The notes under the pieces: model-generated
The model's input: only the letters and a program-made list of their open reading frames with translations
The model's database searches: none
What the model was told of the DNA's origin: nothing
Assembly (NCBI GenBank): GCA_017437005.1
Contig: JAFSBZ010000023.1
Coordinates: forward strand, 37,903 to 101,902
Source of the DNA: Clostridia bacterium
Lineage (GTDB): Bacteria; Bacillota; Clostridia; Oscillospirales; Acutalibacteraceae
DNA: 64,000 nt
Reading direction: 5' to 3'
Position numbers and translations under genes: made by a program
Shown here: in pieces, positions 26,023 to 33,734 of the stretch
Numbering within the stretch: position 1 is the stretch's first letter
How the letters are laid out: each line of letters opens with the position of its first letter

Positions 26023-26070
26023 GGGCATAACTCTAATTGCTGTGAAAAACATCCTTTTAGAGTTATGCCC
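26023..26070 (-). repeat. 50-nt hairpin repeat, right inverted copy (also terminator-like)
   Basis: GGGCATAACTCTAA (26023-26036) pairs perfectly with TTAGAGTTATGCCC (26057-26070); 20-nt loop. Read on the reverse strand it matches the left copy, including the loop start AAGGATG. It follows the surface protein stop, so it may also stabilise or end that mRNA, though there is no T run. Confidence 0.75.
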
Positions 26071-26167
26071 TAATTCCAATTTTTAGGATATAGACCATTA
26101 TGTAAATTTTAGTATAATAAATATAGTGACTTTAAAATTATTTATTATATGAATGGAATGAAAATAA

Positions 26168-27550
26168 ATGTTAAACACAAACAATTTAAGCTACTGGACA
26201 TTGCAAAAGTTTCCTTACATACTTACCCCTATAAGTAACTTTATGTTTTTTACATTAAGCAAAGGGCAAAGCACAACAATCTCAACAAACAATCATACAT
26301 TTTGTTATGTTAAAAGCGGCACAGTTAAAGCAACTTTTGAAAACTATGAAACTGTAAATAAAAACGAACAAATAAATCTGACAACAGGTATGTTTGTGCA
26401 GTGGAGCGGTCAAGGTTTTCTTGAATTTACTGCAGTAGAAGATAACACGCGTATATTAGTGATTTCATTTAAATTGCTTCGACCAAATCAACCGGATGAT
26501 TATGACTCTGCCGACGTAGTTAACTATACCATACCTGTATTGATGCAAAGGCTTACTATAGAAATGCCACATACTCTAACGCCCGAAGTGGCATCGGTTG
26601 AGCGGAGATTGCTTGAAAATATGTGTACCGAAGCGGGACAGCGCTCGGTAGGATATTTTAATAAGCTTCAGCTATTGCTTAGTCAGCTTGTTGTTGAAAT
26701 AGTGCGCAATCATCCCAAGATGCCGCGATATATTGATGCGGTTGCAATAACCAGTAATACAGACAACGACCGACCATTAGACAAAGATAGGGAAGTATAC
26801 ATAAAAGATATCGAAATTTGGTGTAACAATCCTGCCGAGGATGGATCGTTTATTTTACGTACAATGCGCGCCGATCGATATTTTGTATCAAATAACGGAG
26901 ATACAAATGAAAAAATAAATTATGAGCTTATTACAGAACAAGACGGCTCGAAAATTGGCAAGCTTTATACCACTGAAACAAAACTTTGCTACAAGGTTTT
27001 ATTTTGGGCGGATAGCGGAATTAAGCCGTTTGACATTGAGCTGTATACTAAAAAGTGGATATATGTTCGCACAAAGATAAAAAGCAATATGACAGGTAAT
27101 GTTGGGCTTGCGATTTATACAACTAAAGGTCATCACTGGTTTGGAAGTCCTGTTATGATTGAGCACCCTGATATTTGGCAAGATGTTTCGGTGCCTGTAA
27201 TGTTTGTACAGGGCAGTAATGATGCTTCACCAATTGTTGCAAACGCTATGAAGTATATTCATCAAAACTATACGCAGAAAATAAGTCTAAAATCTGTCGC
27301 AGAGGCAATTTATACTAATCCAAATTATCTTTCTACTGTATTCAGTCGGGAAAAGGGAATGACTTTTTCTGCATATGTTAAAAATTATCGGTTAAGCGTT
27401 GCTCAAAAAATGCTTATTGAAACCGACCAGAGTATAGAAAAAATTGCTCTTTCGGTAGGGTTTTATGATATACAGCATTTTTCTAAAATATTTAAAAAAG
27501 AATTTGGTGTCTCACCAATTAGATTCCGAAACGCAAACAAGATAAAATAA
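26168..27550 (+). CDS. AraC-family transcriptional regulator of the glucan locus
   Basis: A 460-aa regulator. Residues about 20-120 form a cupin-like sensor (FFTLSKGQSTTISTNNHTFCYV), followed by a helical dimer region. A middle beta-rich domain (about 195-345) resembles a carbohydrate-binding module, unusual for AraC proteins. The C-terminal 100 residues carry two HTH motifs: SLKSVAEAIYTNPNYLSTVF and SIEKIALSVGFYDIQHFSKI, ending in the signature FKKEFGVSPIRFR. No membrane helix, so it likely senses imported oligosaccharide. It sits between the two genes or operons with matching operator sites. Confidence 0.9.
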   Translation: MLNTNNLSYWTLQKFPYILTPISNFMFFTLSKGQSTTISTNNHTFCYVKSGTVKATFENYETVNKNEQINLTTGMFVQWSGQGFLEFTAVEDNTRILVISFKLLRPNQPDDYDSADVVNYTIPVLMQRLTIEMPHTLTPEVASVERRLLENMCTEAGQRSVGYFNKLQLLLSQLVVEIVRNHPKMPRYIDAVAITSNTDNDRPLDKDREVYIKDIEIWCNNPAEDGSFILRTMRADRYFVSNNGDTNEKINYELITEQDGSKIGKLYTTETKLCYKVLFWADSGIKPFDIELYTKKWIYVRTKIKSNMTGNVGLAIYTTKGHHWFGSPVMIEHPDIWQDVSVPVMFVQGSNDASPIVANAMKYIHQNYTQKISLKSVAEAIYTNPNYLSTVFSREKGMTFSAYVKNYRLSVAQKMLIETDQSIEKIALSVGFYDIQHFSKIFKKEFGVSPIRFRNANKIK

Positions 27551-27613
27551 ATGAATTTTGGTATTTTTCATATGAAAGATATACCAAGTTTAGAAATATA
27601 AAAATATTATAAT
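27551..27613 (+). promoter_or_regulatory. Promoter and tandem AraC-type operator of GH16/transport operon
   Basis: Half-sites at 27551 and 27572, 21 bp apart; the second is ATGAAAGATATACCAAG (27572-27588), 16 of 17 bases identical to the site before the surface protein. TATAAT at 27608-27613, 19 bp downstream. Confidence 0.7.
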
Positions 27614-27642
27614 TTAAGTAGTAAATTTGTGGGAGGCCGGCT

Positions 27643-29079
27643 ATGAAAACTACAATTAAAAGACTTATACTAATTGCGTTATGTGTGATGATGGTGTTTT
27701 CGTTGTGTTGTTGCAAAAAAACACCGAGTAACGATAGCGTAAATTCAACCGCAAGTAATCCTGTCATAAATATTGATGATGACACGGACATTAGTTCTGA
27801 AGGTATTTTTTCCGATGATACAACAAGTGAGGATACCGAAAGTGCTGTTAATAGCGATACTGATAAAGATAATACCACAAGCAGTAACAATAGTGTTATC
27901 GGTCCTGTAACAAGCAGTAATCCAAATGACATTGCAAGCGGTAACAACAGCGACGGTAACACTGTTATTGAAAACACGGGTGATGATACGCCTACCACCA
28001 GCACAACAACAAATACAGAAAACGGGCATACTATAACCGCTACATACGAGTGGCATCCGGGTCTTCCTGACACTAACGTTTCATATCCTATCACTGTTTT
28101 AGTAGATAATGCTCCTGTAAATGCAAGTCAGATTACTTTTACATCAAGTGTCAATGGTGTCAGCTTTGCAGGTAATGTTGTTACCATTCCTTACAGTGTT
28201 CGCTCTGCGGGTAATACAATAACGGTTACAGCAAAACATTCGTCCGGTGTTAAATGTGATATTAATATTCCTTGCTTTAAATACACACAAACCTTTAATG
28301 ATGATTTTAACGGCACAACACTTGACCGTACTAAATGGAGTGAGCATTCATCGCTTACTACAACACCACCTTCCGATGCTGCAAGCTATCAGGTTATAGA
28401 CCGTGCTAAATCTGTAAAGGATTGCTTTGAAGTAAAAGACGGAAAGCTTAATATGCTTATCAAGGATCAGCCATGCTATGATACTACAAATAAAATCAAA
28501 TATCTTTACAGTGAGTGCTGTCTTGATACACGCGGTAATTTTATGCAAACCTACGGACTTTTTCAAGCAAATATTGCCTGTGCAAAATTTGGTGGCATAA
28601 ATACTGCATTCTGGTTGCTGCCTAACGGAAGTTATTCAACACAGTACACAAACTTTATGACCGAGGATCCTAACTGGGGTCTTGCCGAGATTGATATTCT
28701 TGAAGCAAGTGTTGCTTTTGGCAGTAAAGATCGAAAAACCTTCTGTATTTCTGAGCATTTTTACAATTATAACGACAACTACGACCATAAACAACAATCA
28801 AAATATTATAAAGTAAACGATACAATAACCAATTTTCATACTTATTCTTGCGTGTGGACGGCTGATGCCCTTTATTATTATGTTGATAGCGATCTTATCC
28901 GTAGCACTACAGGTTTACAGGCGAAAAGCGCCGGAGGAAAGTCGGTTTCACGTGCATATATGATAATTGACGTAGCACTTTATCTTGATAATGCATGGGT
29001 TGGCAAGCGAGATTTCACTAAATCAGATCTGCCTATTGCCGGTACAGTTGATTGGGTAAGAGCGTATAAGTTCAAGTGA
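27643..29079 (+). CDS. GH16 endo-beta-1,3-glucanase (lipoprotein)
   Basis: A 478-aa lipoprotein: N-terminal hydrophobic segment ending FSLCCCKKT (lipobox cysteines near 22-24), a long Ser/Asp/Thr-rich linker to about residue 130, a small beta domain (about 135-215), then a GH16 domain. The catalytic motif EIDILE places the nucleophile E349, D351 and acid/base E354; the six-residue form is typical of laminarinases. It would cut beta-1,3 (or mixed) glucan outside the cell. First gene of the operon, with GGGAGG before the ATG. Confidence 0.92.
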   Translation: MKTTIKRLILIALCVMMVFSLCCCKKTPSNDSVNSTASNPVINIDDDTDISSEGIFSDDTTSEDTESAVNSDTDKDNTTSSNNSVIGPVTSSNPNDIASGNNSDGNTVIENTGDDTPTTSTTTNTENGHTITATYEWHPGLPDTNVSYPITVLVDNAPVNASQITFTSSVNGVSFAGNVVTIPYSVRSAGNTITVTAKHSSGVKCDINIPCFKYTQTFNDDFNGTTLDRTKWSEHSSLTTTPPSDAASYQVIDRAKSVKDCFEVKDGKLNMLIKDQPCYDTTNKIKYLYSECCLDTRGNFMQTYGLFQANIACAKFGGINTAFWLLPNGSYSTQYTNFMTEDPNWGLAEIDILEASVAFGSKDRKTFCISEHFYNYNDNYDHKQQSKYYKVNDTITNFHTYSCVWTADALYYYVDSDLIRSTTGLQAKSAGGKSVSRAYMIIDVALYLDNAWVGKRDFTKSDLPIAGTVDWVRAYKFK

Positions 29080-29094
29080 TTTGAGGGGTTTTAA

Positions 29095-30210
29095 ATGGGT
29101 AGCTTTTTTAATAAAACAGAGTATTCCAATAACGGAATAGGATATACGTCTGTTGCGGTAGAAGAGGATGTGAGTCTTAAGATTTTTTATAACTGGCATC
29201 CAGGTGTTCCCGGTTACGACCTTAAATTACCGCTCGAAATAACCGCAAACAACGGCGAAGTAGATTTTGAAAAACTAACACTTGTTGCAGATGATGAACG
29301 TGTGACTGTTGACGGTACGATTTTAATTATCCCCGAATGTGTTAGAAACACAAAGAAGGAGCTTAAGGTTACTGCAAGTTATGCAGCCGTTAAGTACGAA
29401 CTGATTATTCCGCTTAAAAGTTGGGAACGAACCTTTAACGATGAGTTTGAAGGCGAAACTCTCAATACTGATGTGTGGAAATCTCACCGTAGTCATATGA
29501 CATATGACCCACCTGCAGATGCAGATAATTATGAGGTTATTGATCGTGCTCAGATAGCACCAAACTGTTATACAGTAAAAGACGGCAAGCTTAATATGCT
29601 TATAACTGATGATGTTATTTATGACCCAATAAACAAGCAAAAATATCTTTATAGTGAATGTTGTCTTGATACAAGAGATTCATTTACACAAAAATACGGT
29701 TGTTTTTCGGCTCGTATATCCTGTGCTAAGTTTGGCGGTTTAAATACAGCATTTTGGTTGTTGCCACTGGGCAAATACAGTACAAAGTATACAAATTTTA
29801 AATCCGATAATCCTAAAATTGGACTTTCTGAAATTGATATACTTGAAACATCTGCCGCTTGGGGCAACGGTAACCGCTTCTGCATTACCGAGCACTATTA
29901 CGATTATACAGATAATTATGCACACACAATGGAGGGCGAGTATTACGAGGTTGAGGATAAAATGACAGATTTTCATACCTTTACGTGTGTGTGGTTTGAG
30001 GATTCACTTTATTATTATGTAGACGATAAACTGCTTCGCGCAACATTTGGCTTACAATCAGATGGAGTCGAAGGCGAGGCAATGACAGAAGCATATATGA
30101 TAATTGATGTCTCCTGTTATCTTGATAATAGTTGGGTTGGCAAACGAAACTTCACCAAGTCAGATTTACCTATAAGTGCTCAGGTTGACTGGGTCAGAGC
30201 GTATAAATAA
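29095..30210 (+). CDS. GH16 endo-beta-1,3-glucanase without signal peptide
   Basis: A 371-aa paralogue of the preceding gene with the same small beta domain and GH16 domain (EIDILE at residues 246-251), and many shared segments such as YLYSECCLDTR and VGKR-FTKSDLPI. It begins MGSFFNKTEY with no signal peptide or lipobox, so it should stay in the cytoplasm and act on imported oligosaccharides. It lies 15 bases after the lipoprotein gene, a tandem duplication with one copy relocated inside the cell. Confidence 0.9.
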   Translation: MGSFFNKTEYSNNGIGYTSVAVEEDVSLKIFYNWHPGVPGYDLKLPLEITANNGEVDFEKLTLVADDERVTVDGTILIIPECVRNTKKELKVTASYAAVKYELIIPLKSWERTFNDEFEGETLNTDVWKSHRSHMTYDPPADADNYEVIDRAQIAPNCYTVKDGKLNMLITDDVIYDPINKQKYLYSECCLDTRDSFTQKYGCFSARISCAKFGGLNTAFWLLPLGKYSTKYTNFKSDNPKIGLSEIDILETSAAWGNGNRFCITEHYYDYTDNYAHTMEGEYYEVEDKMTDFHTFTCVWFEDSLYYYVDDKLLRATFGLQSDGVEGEAMTEAYMIIDVSCYLDNSWVGKRNFTKSDLPISAQVDWVRAYK

Positions 30211-30237
30211 TACAAACAAGAAAGGAAAAGTTAATTT

Positions 30238-31785
30238 ATGAAAAACTGGATTAAAAGAATTATTTGTCTTTGTTTAGTTCTTGCTTTATGCACAGGCTTT
30301 ACGGGTTGTCGTAAGACAGGCTCGGGAGATGGTAGTTTGTCTGATTTATCATCCGAAGATGCACTTTTGGGAAATGTAGAGCTTGATGATAACTCGTCAG
30401 AAGAGGGAGCAGAAAGTGATATAACCTCTGATAGTTCTACTGACAACAATCAAACAGGCAACAATAATCAAACCGTCAATAACAACCAAACCGGTAGTAA
30501 CAACCAAACTGGTAGTAATAATCAAACAGGAAACAATAATCAAACTGGTAACAACGACAGCGGTGTTACAAATGCGGATGTTAAACTTCCTGTAAGAGAT
30601 ATGAAGGGTAGAACCTTTATCTTTGCAGCTCCTTCTTGGAGTGATACCGTAAATGTTGATGCGGATTGGGTAAAAGAACTTGAGAAAAAGTATAATTGTA
30701 AGTTTAAAAATTTAAATCTTAACAATGATTATACAACCCTTAACTCGTCAATTCTTGCAGGTAATCCAATTGCGGACGTTGTTGTATATAATTACACAAA
30801 TTTTTATCCTTCTGTAAAAGAAAATCTTTTGCTTGAACTTAAGAGCTCTGAAAACATCAACTATCAGGATAGTAGTTGTTTTATTCCAAAACTACAGGAA
30901 AAATGTACTACTGTAGATGGAAAACTTTACGGTGCTATTGATACATATGCTTTCCGTAATCTTCTTGTATACAACCGTAGCATAATAACAGGCGACGATG
31001 ATTTGCTAACTCTTTCAAACAAGGGACAGCTTACTTGGGATAAACTTTATGAAATACTTGGTAAGGTTAAGGCTTCTGGCAAGCAAGGTATTGCAGGAGA
31101 AATGAACGAAGAGGGAATTTTACAGGCATTTATCCTTGCCAACGGCAGTACCTGGTACAAGCGTGACAATTTGGTATTTACATATTGTCTTGATAATCAG
31201 AACACTCGTGATGCTCTTAGCTTTGTTCAAAAATTAAAGGCAGCCAGCCTTACGATGCCTCTTGACGGCGGCAACTATTTATATGGTCAGACACAGTTTG
31301 CCAAGGGTAGAGTAGGTATGATGATTGTTGACGGTTATAACCTCGACTATATCGCAAAGAACGCTAAGTTTGATTACGGCGTTGTAATGCTGCCTAATAA
31401 AGACGGTTCAAAGGGACTTGTTGACCTTACCGAGTTTGAATGCTATTCAATTCCAAGAACAGTAAATAATCCCGATGATGTTCAACTTATATTTGCGGCT
31501 TGGAAGCAGGCAGAGGAAGCAAACAACGAGGGTAAAAATTGGTCACTTGAAAACAAGACTGATGATTTAGACAGCAATGATGCTGCAGTAATTAAAGAAT
31601 ATGCTAAACGCTTGGAAGCTGCAGATGGCATTTTAGACTATCGTAATGTTTTGGTAGATTATTACGGCGACGATATAAACACTCAAGAAAAGAAGTGCCT
31701 TTATGGCGAGATTACAGTTCAAGCTTATCTTGAACGCGTAGGTAAAATATATAAGAAAAGTGCTAACGATTTTAATTTAGATTAA
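30238..31785 (+). CDS. ABC sugar-binding lipoprotein (importer 1)
   Basis: A 515-aa family 1 extracellular solute-binding protein. Lipobox GFTGC with C24, then an acidic linker containing six 6-residue repeats (NNNQTG/SNNQTG), then the binding domain from about residue 120 (RTFIFAAPSW, ending in helices near residue 500). It delivers oligosaccharide to the permeases encoded next. AAGGAAAAG precedes the ATG. Confidence 0.9.
   Translation: MKNWIKRIICLCLVLALCTGFTGCRKTGSGDGSLSDLSSEDALLGNVELDDNSSEEGAESDITSDSSTDNNQTGNNNQTVNNNQTGSNNQTGSNNQTGNNNQTGNNDSGVTNADVKLPVRDMKGRTFIFAAPSWSDTVNVDADWVKELEKKYNCKFKNLNLNNDYTTLNSSILAGNPIADVVVYNYTNFYPSVKENLLLELKSSENINYQDSSCFIPKLQEKCTTVDGKLYGAIDTYAFRNLLVYNRSIITGDDDLLTLSNKGQLTWDKLYEILGKVKASGKQGIAGEMNEEGILQAFILANGSTWYKRDNLVFTYCLDNQNTRDALSFVQKLKAASLTMPLDGGNYLYGQTQFAKGRVGMMIVDGYNLDYIAKNAKFDYGVVMLPNKDGSKGLVDLTEFECYSIPRTVNNPDDVQLIFAAWKQAEEANNEGKNWSLENKTDDLDSNDAAVIKEYAKRLEAADGILDYRNVLVDYYGDDINTQEKKCLYGEITVQAYLERVGKIYKKSANDFNLD
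30442..30549 (+). repeat. Six 18-nt coding repeats in lipoprotein linker
   Basis: Six in-frame 18-base units encode D/N/S-N-N-Q-T-G/V. Such repeats change number by slippage, altering linker length between lipid anchor and binding domain. Confidence 0.85.
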
Positions 31786-31803
31786 AAGCTTTTAAAAAAT
31801 ATT

Positions 31804-31831
31804 TGTGTGACAGGCTTTTGCCTGTCACACA
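31804..31831 (+). promoter_or_regulatory. Intercistronic hairpin between binding protein and permease
   Basis: A 12-bp perfect stem TGTGTGACAGGC/GCCTGTCACACA with a TTTT loop and no T run after it. It likely protects the upstream mRNA from 3' decay, giving more binding protein than permease. Confidence 0.65.
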
Positions 31832-31850
31832 ACAAATTGAGGTGAATGTG

Positions 31851-32768
31851 ATGAAAGGACTTAAAAACAGATACACGAGTATGCAACTACGTGAAATGAA
31901 AACGGGATTATTGTTTACACTTCCGTTTATAATCGGTATCGTATTTTTTCTTGCATTGCCTCTGATTGATTCTTTTAAAATTAGCCTTGGCAATATAAAT
32001 ACAGCTAATGGCTATGATATTGTGGTTAATGGGTTTGAAAATTACAAATATATGCTTGAGGACGTAAACTATCTCGAGTATTTAGTAGATGCTTTAAAAA
32101 ACACAGTCATAAATACCCCGCTTATAGTGATAGTTTCTTTTGTTATTGCGATGCTACTAAAAAAAGAATTCGTGGGCAGAACGTTTTTTAGAATTATATT
32201 CTTTTTACCGGTTATTTTAAGCTCGGGTGTTATGGCTGAAATAATGGTTGATGTACTTATAGAGTCCATTATTGATCCTACATCTGCATCAGCAATGTCT
32301 AAAGGAGCACTTTCTGGTGGACAAGAACTTGTGACAAACTTACTGCTAAGTTCTGACATATCCGCCGAAATTTCAAACTATATACTTTACGCACAAGAAA
32401 ACATCTCGGTGGTACTTAGCCATTCAGGTATTCAAATACTTATTTTTTTGGCGGCATTACAATCTATTTCACCGTCGCTTTATGAAGCATCGGCTATTGA
32501 GGGTGCTACTGCTTGGGAAAACTTTTGGAAGATTACACTTCCCATGGTAAGTCCACAATTGTTAGTTGTCGTACTTTTTACAGTAATTGATAGATTTACT
32601 GACATGGGCAGTAAAATTATGAGTTACATTTATGACATTGGTTTTGTAAAGCTACGTTTTGGCGATTCAATGGCAGCGGCTTGGGTATATTTCGCAATAA
32701 TAGGAATTATTGTGTTGGTATTATATTTCATTTTAAAGAGATTCGTGTTTACCTATGAAGAACGGTAG
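31851..32768 (+). CDS. ABC sugar permease, MalF type (importer 1)
   Basis: A 305-aa inner-membrane permease with six or more hydrophobic segments and the EAA loop YEASAIEGATAWENFWKITLP that contacts the ATPase. GAGGTGAAT precedes ATG 31851; an upstream in-frame start at 31803 would include the hairpin. Pairs with the next gene. Confidence 0.92.
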   Translation: MKGLKNRYTSMQLREMKTGLLFTLPFIIGIVFFLALPLIDSFKISLGNINTANGYDIVVNGFENYKYMLEDVNYLEYLVDALKNTVINTPLIVIVSFVIAMLLKKEFVGRTFFRIIFFLPVILSSGVMAEIMVDVLIESIIDPTSASAMSKGALSGGQELVTNLLLSSDISAEISNYILYAQENISVVLSHSGIQILIFLAALQSISPSLYEASAIEGATAWENFWKITLPMVSPQLLVVVLFTVIDRFTDMGSKIMSYIYDIGFVKLRFGDSMAAAWVYFAIIGIIVLVLYFILKRFVFTYEER

Positions 32769-32777
32769 GAGGTGTAA

Positions 32778-33713
32778 ATGATGCAAAGATTAAAAAGGCG
32801 CAAAATTTCAAAGAACAAACTTATTCATATAGGTCAAAGTCTTATTACATATATTTTGTTAAGTTGCTTAGCATATGTAATTCTATATCCTGTATTTGCG
32901 CGTCTAATGTATTCATTTATGACCGCTGCTGACCTTAACGATGATACCGTTTTTCTTTTTACAAAGCATTTTACATTAGATAATTACAAACAAGCATCCG
33001 AATTTATGAATTACGGAGTTAATTTAATTAAATCTACCGTTACTGTATTTATCTATTCGGTATTACAATTAGTGGCAGTAACGGTTATTGCGTACGGATT
33101 AGCACGTTTCCGTTTTCCAGGACGTGGTTTGCTGTTTGTGATATCTATTATAACATTGATTATTCCTCCGCAAATTTTGAGTATGCCGTTGTATTTTCAG
33201 TTTCAGGATTTAAATATACTTGGAATAAATACAGGGCTTAATCTCTTAAACACTCCAGTTCCTACAGCATTACTTTGCATTACTGGTTTGGGTCTTAAAA
33301 GCGGATTACTTATATTTATGATGAGGCAGTATTTTTCGGGTTTCCCAAAAGAACTTGACGAAGCTGCCGCTATTGATGGTGCGGGACCATTTAAAACATT
33401 TTTTATGGTGGTATTGCCAAGTTCCGGTACTATGCTAATAACTATATTCTTGTTTTCACTTGTTTGGCAATGGACGGACGGTTTCTACGTATCGGTATTT
33501 GAACCTACTAGCGAATATTTACAGGTTGTAGTAAAACAGGTTTACGGAATGGTAAAGGTTGCAACTCAGGGTTCAGGTACGGTAGACGTAGTAGGACAGT
33601 CACTCATAAATAATGCGGCGTTCTTGCTATTTATTATTCCAATTATAATTGTGTTCCTATTTGGACAAAAACATCTTATCGAGGGTGTTGAGCGTTCGGG
33701 TATTGTTGGATAA
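32778..33713 (+). CDS. ABC sugar permease, MalG type (importer 1)
   Basis: A 311-aa permease of the CUT1 class; EAA loop LDEAAAIDGAGPFKTFFMVVLP. AGGAGG precedes two adjacent ATG codons (32778 and 32781). No ATPase gene follows, so a shared MsmX/UgpC-like ATPase must be supplied from elsewhere. Confidence 0.92.
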   Translation: MMQRLKRRKISKNKLIHIGQSLITYILLSCLAYVILYPVFARLMYSFMTAADLNDDTVFLFTKHFTLDNYKQASEFMNYGVNLIKSTVTVFIYSVLQLVAVTVIAYGLARFRFPGRGLLFVISIITLIIPPQILSMPLYFQFQDLNILGINTGLNLLNTPVPTALLCITGLGLKSGLLIFMMRQYFSGFPKELDEAAAIDGAGPFKTFFMVVLPSSGTMLITIFLFSLVWQWTDGFYVSVFEPTSEYLQVVVKQVYGMVKVATQGSGTVDVVGQSLINNAAFLLFIIPIIIVFLFGQKHLIEGVERSGIVG

Positions 33714-33734
33714 ACATAGGAAAGGTTGATAAAA

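Noticed and set aside
22483-26070. Reading the inverted hairpins as ends of a classic insertion sequence
   Set aside because: No transposase lies between them and no flanking target duplication is evident.
30442-30549. Regular short repeats that could suggest a CRISPR-like array
   Set aside because: The 18-base units are in frame, coding for NNNQTG-type linker, without spacers or Cas genes.
31804-31831. Hairpin taken at first as a terminator
   Set aside because: No T run follows and the permease gene continues on the same strand; read as an mRNA-stabilising hairpin.
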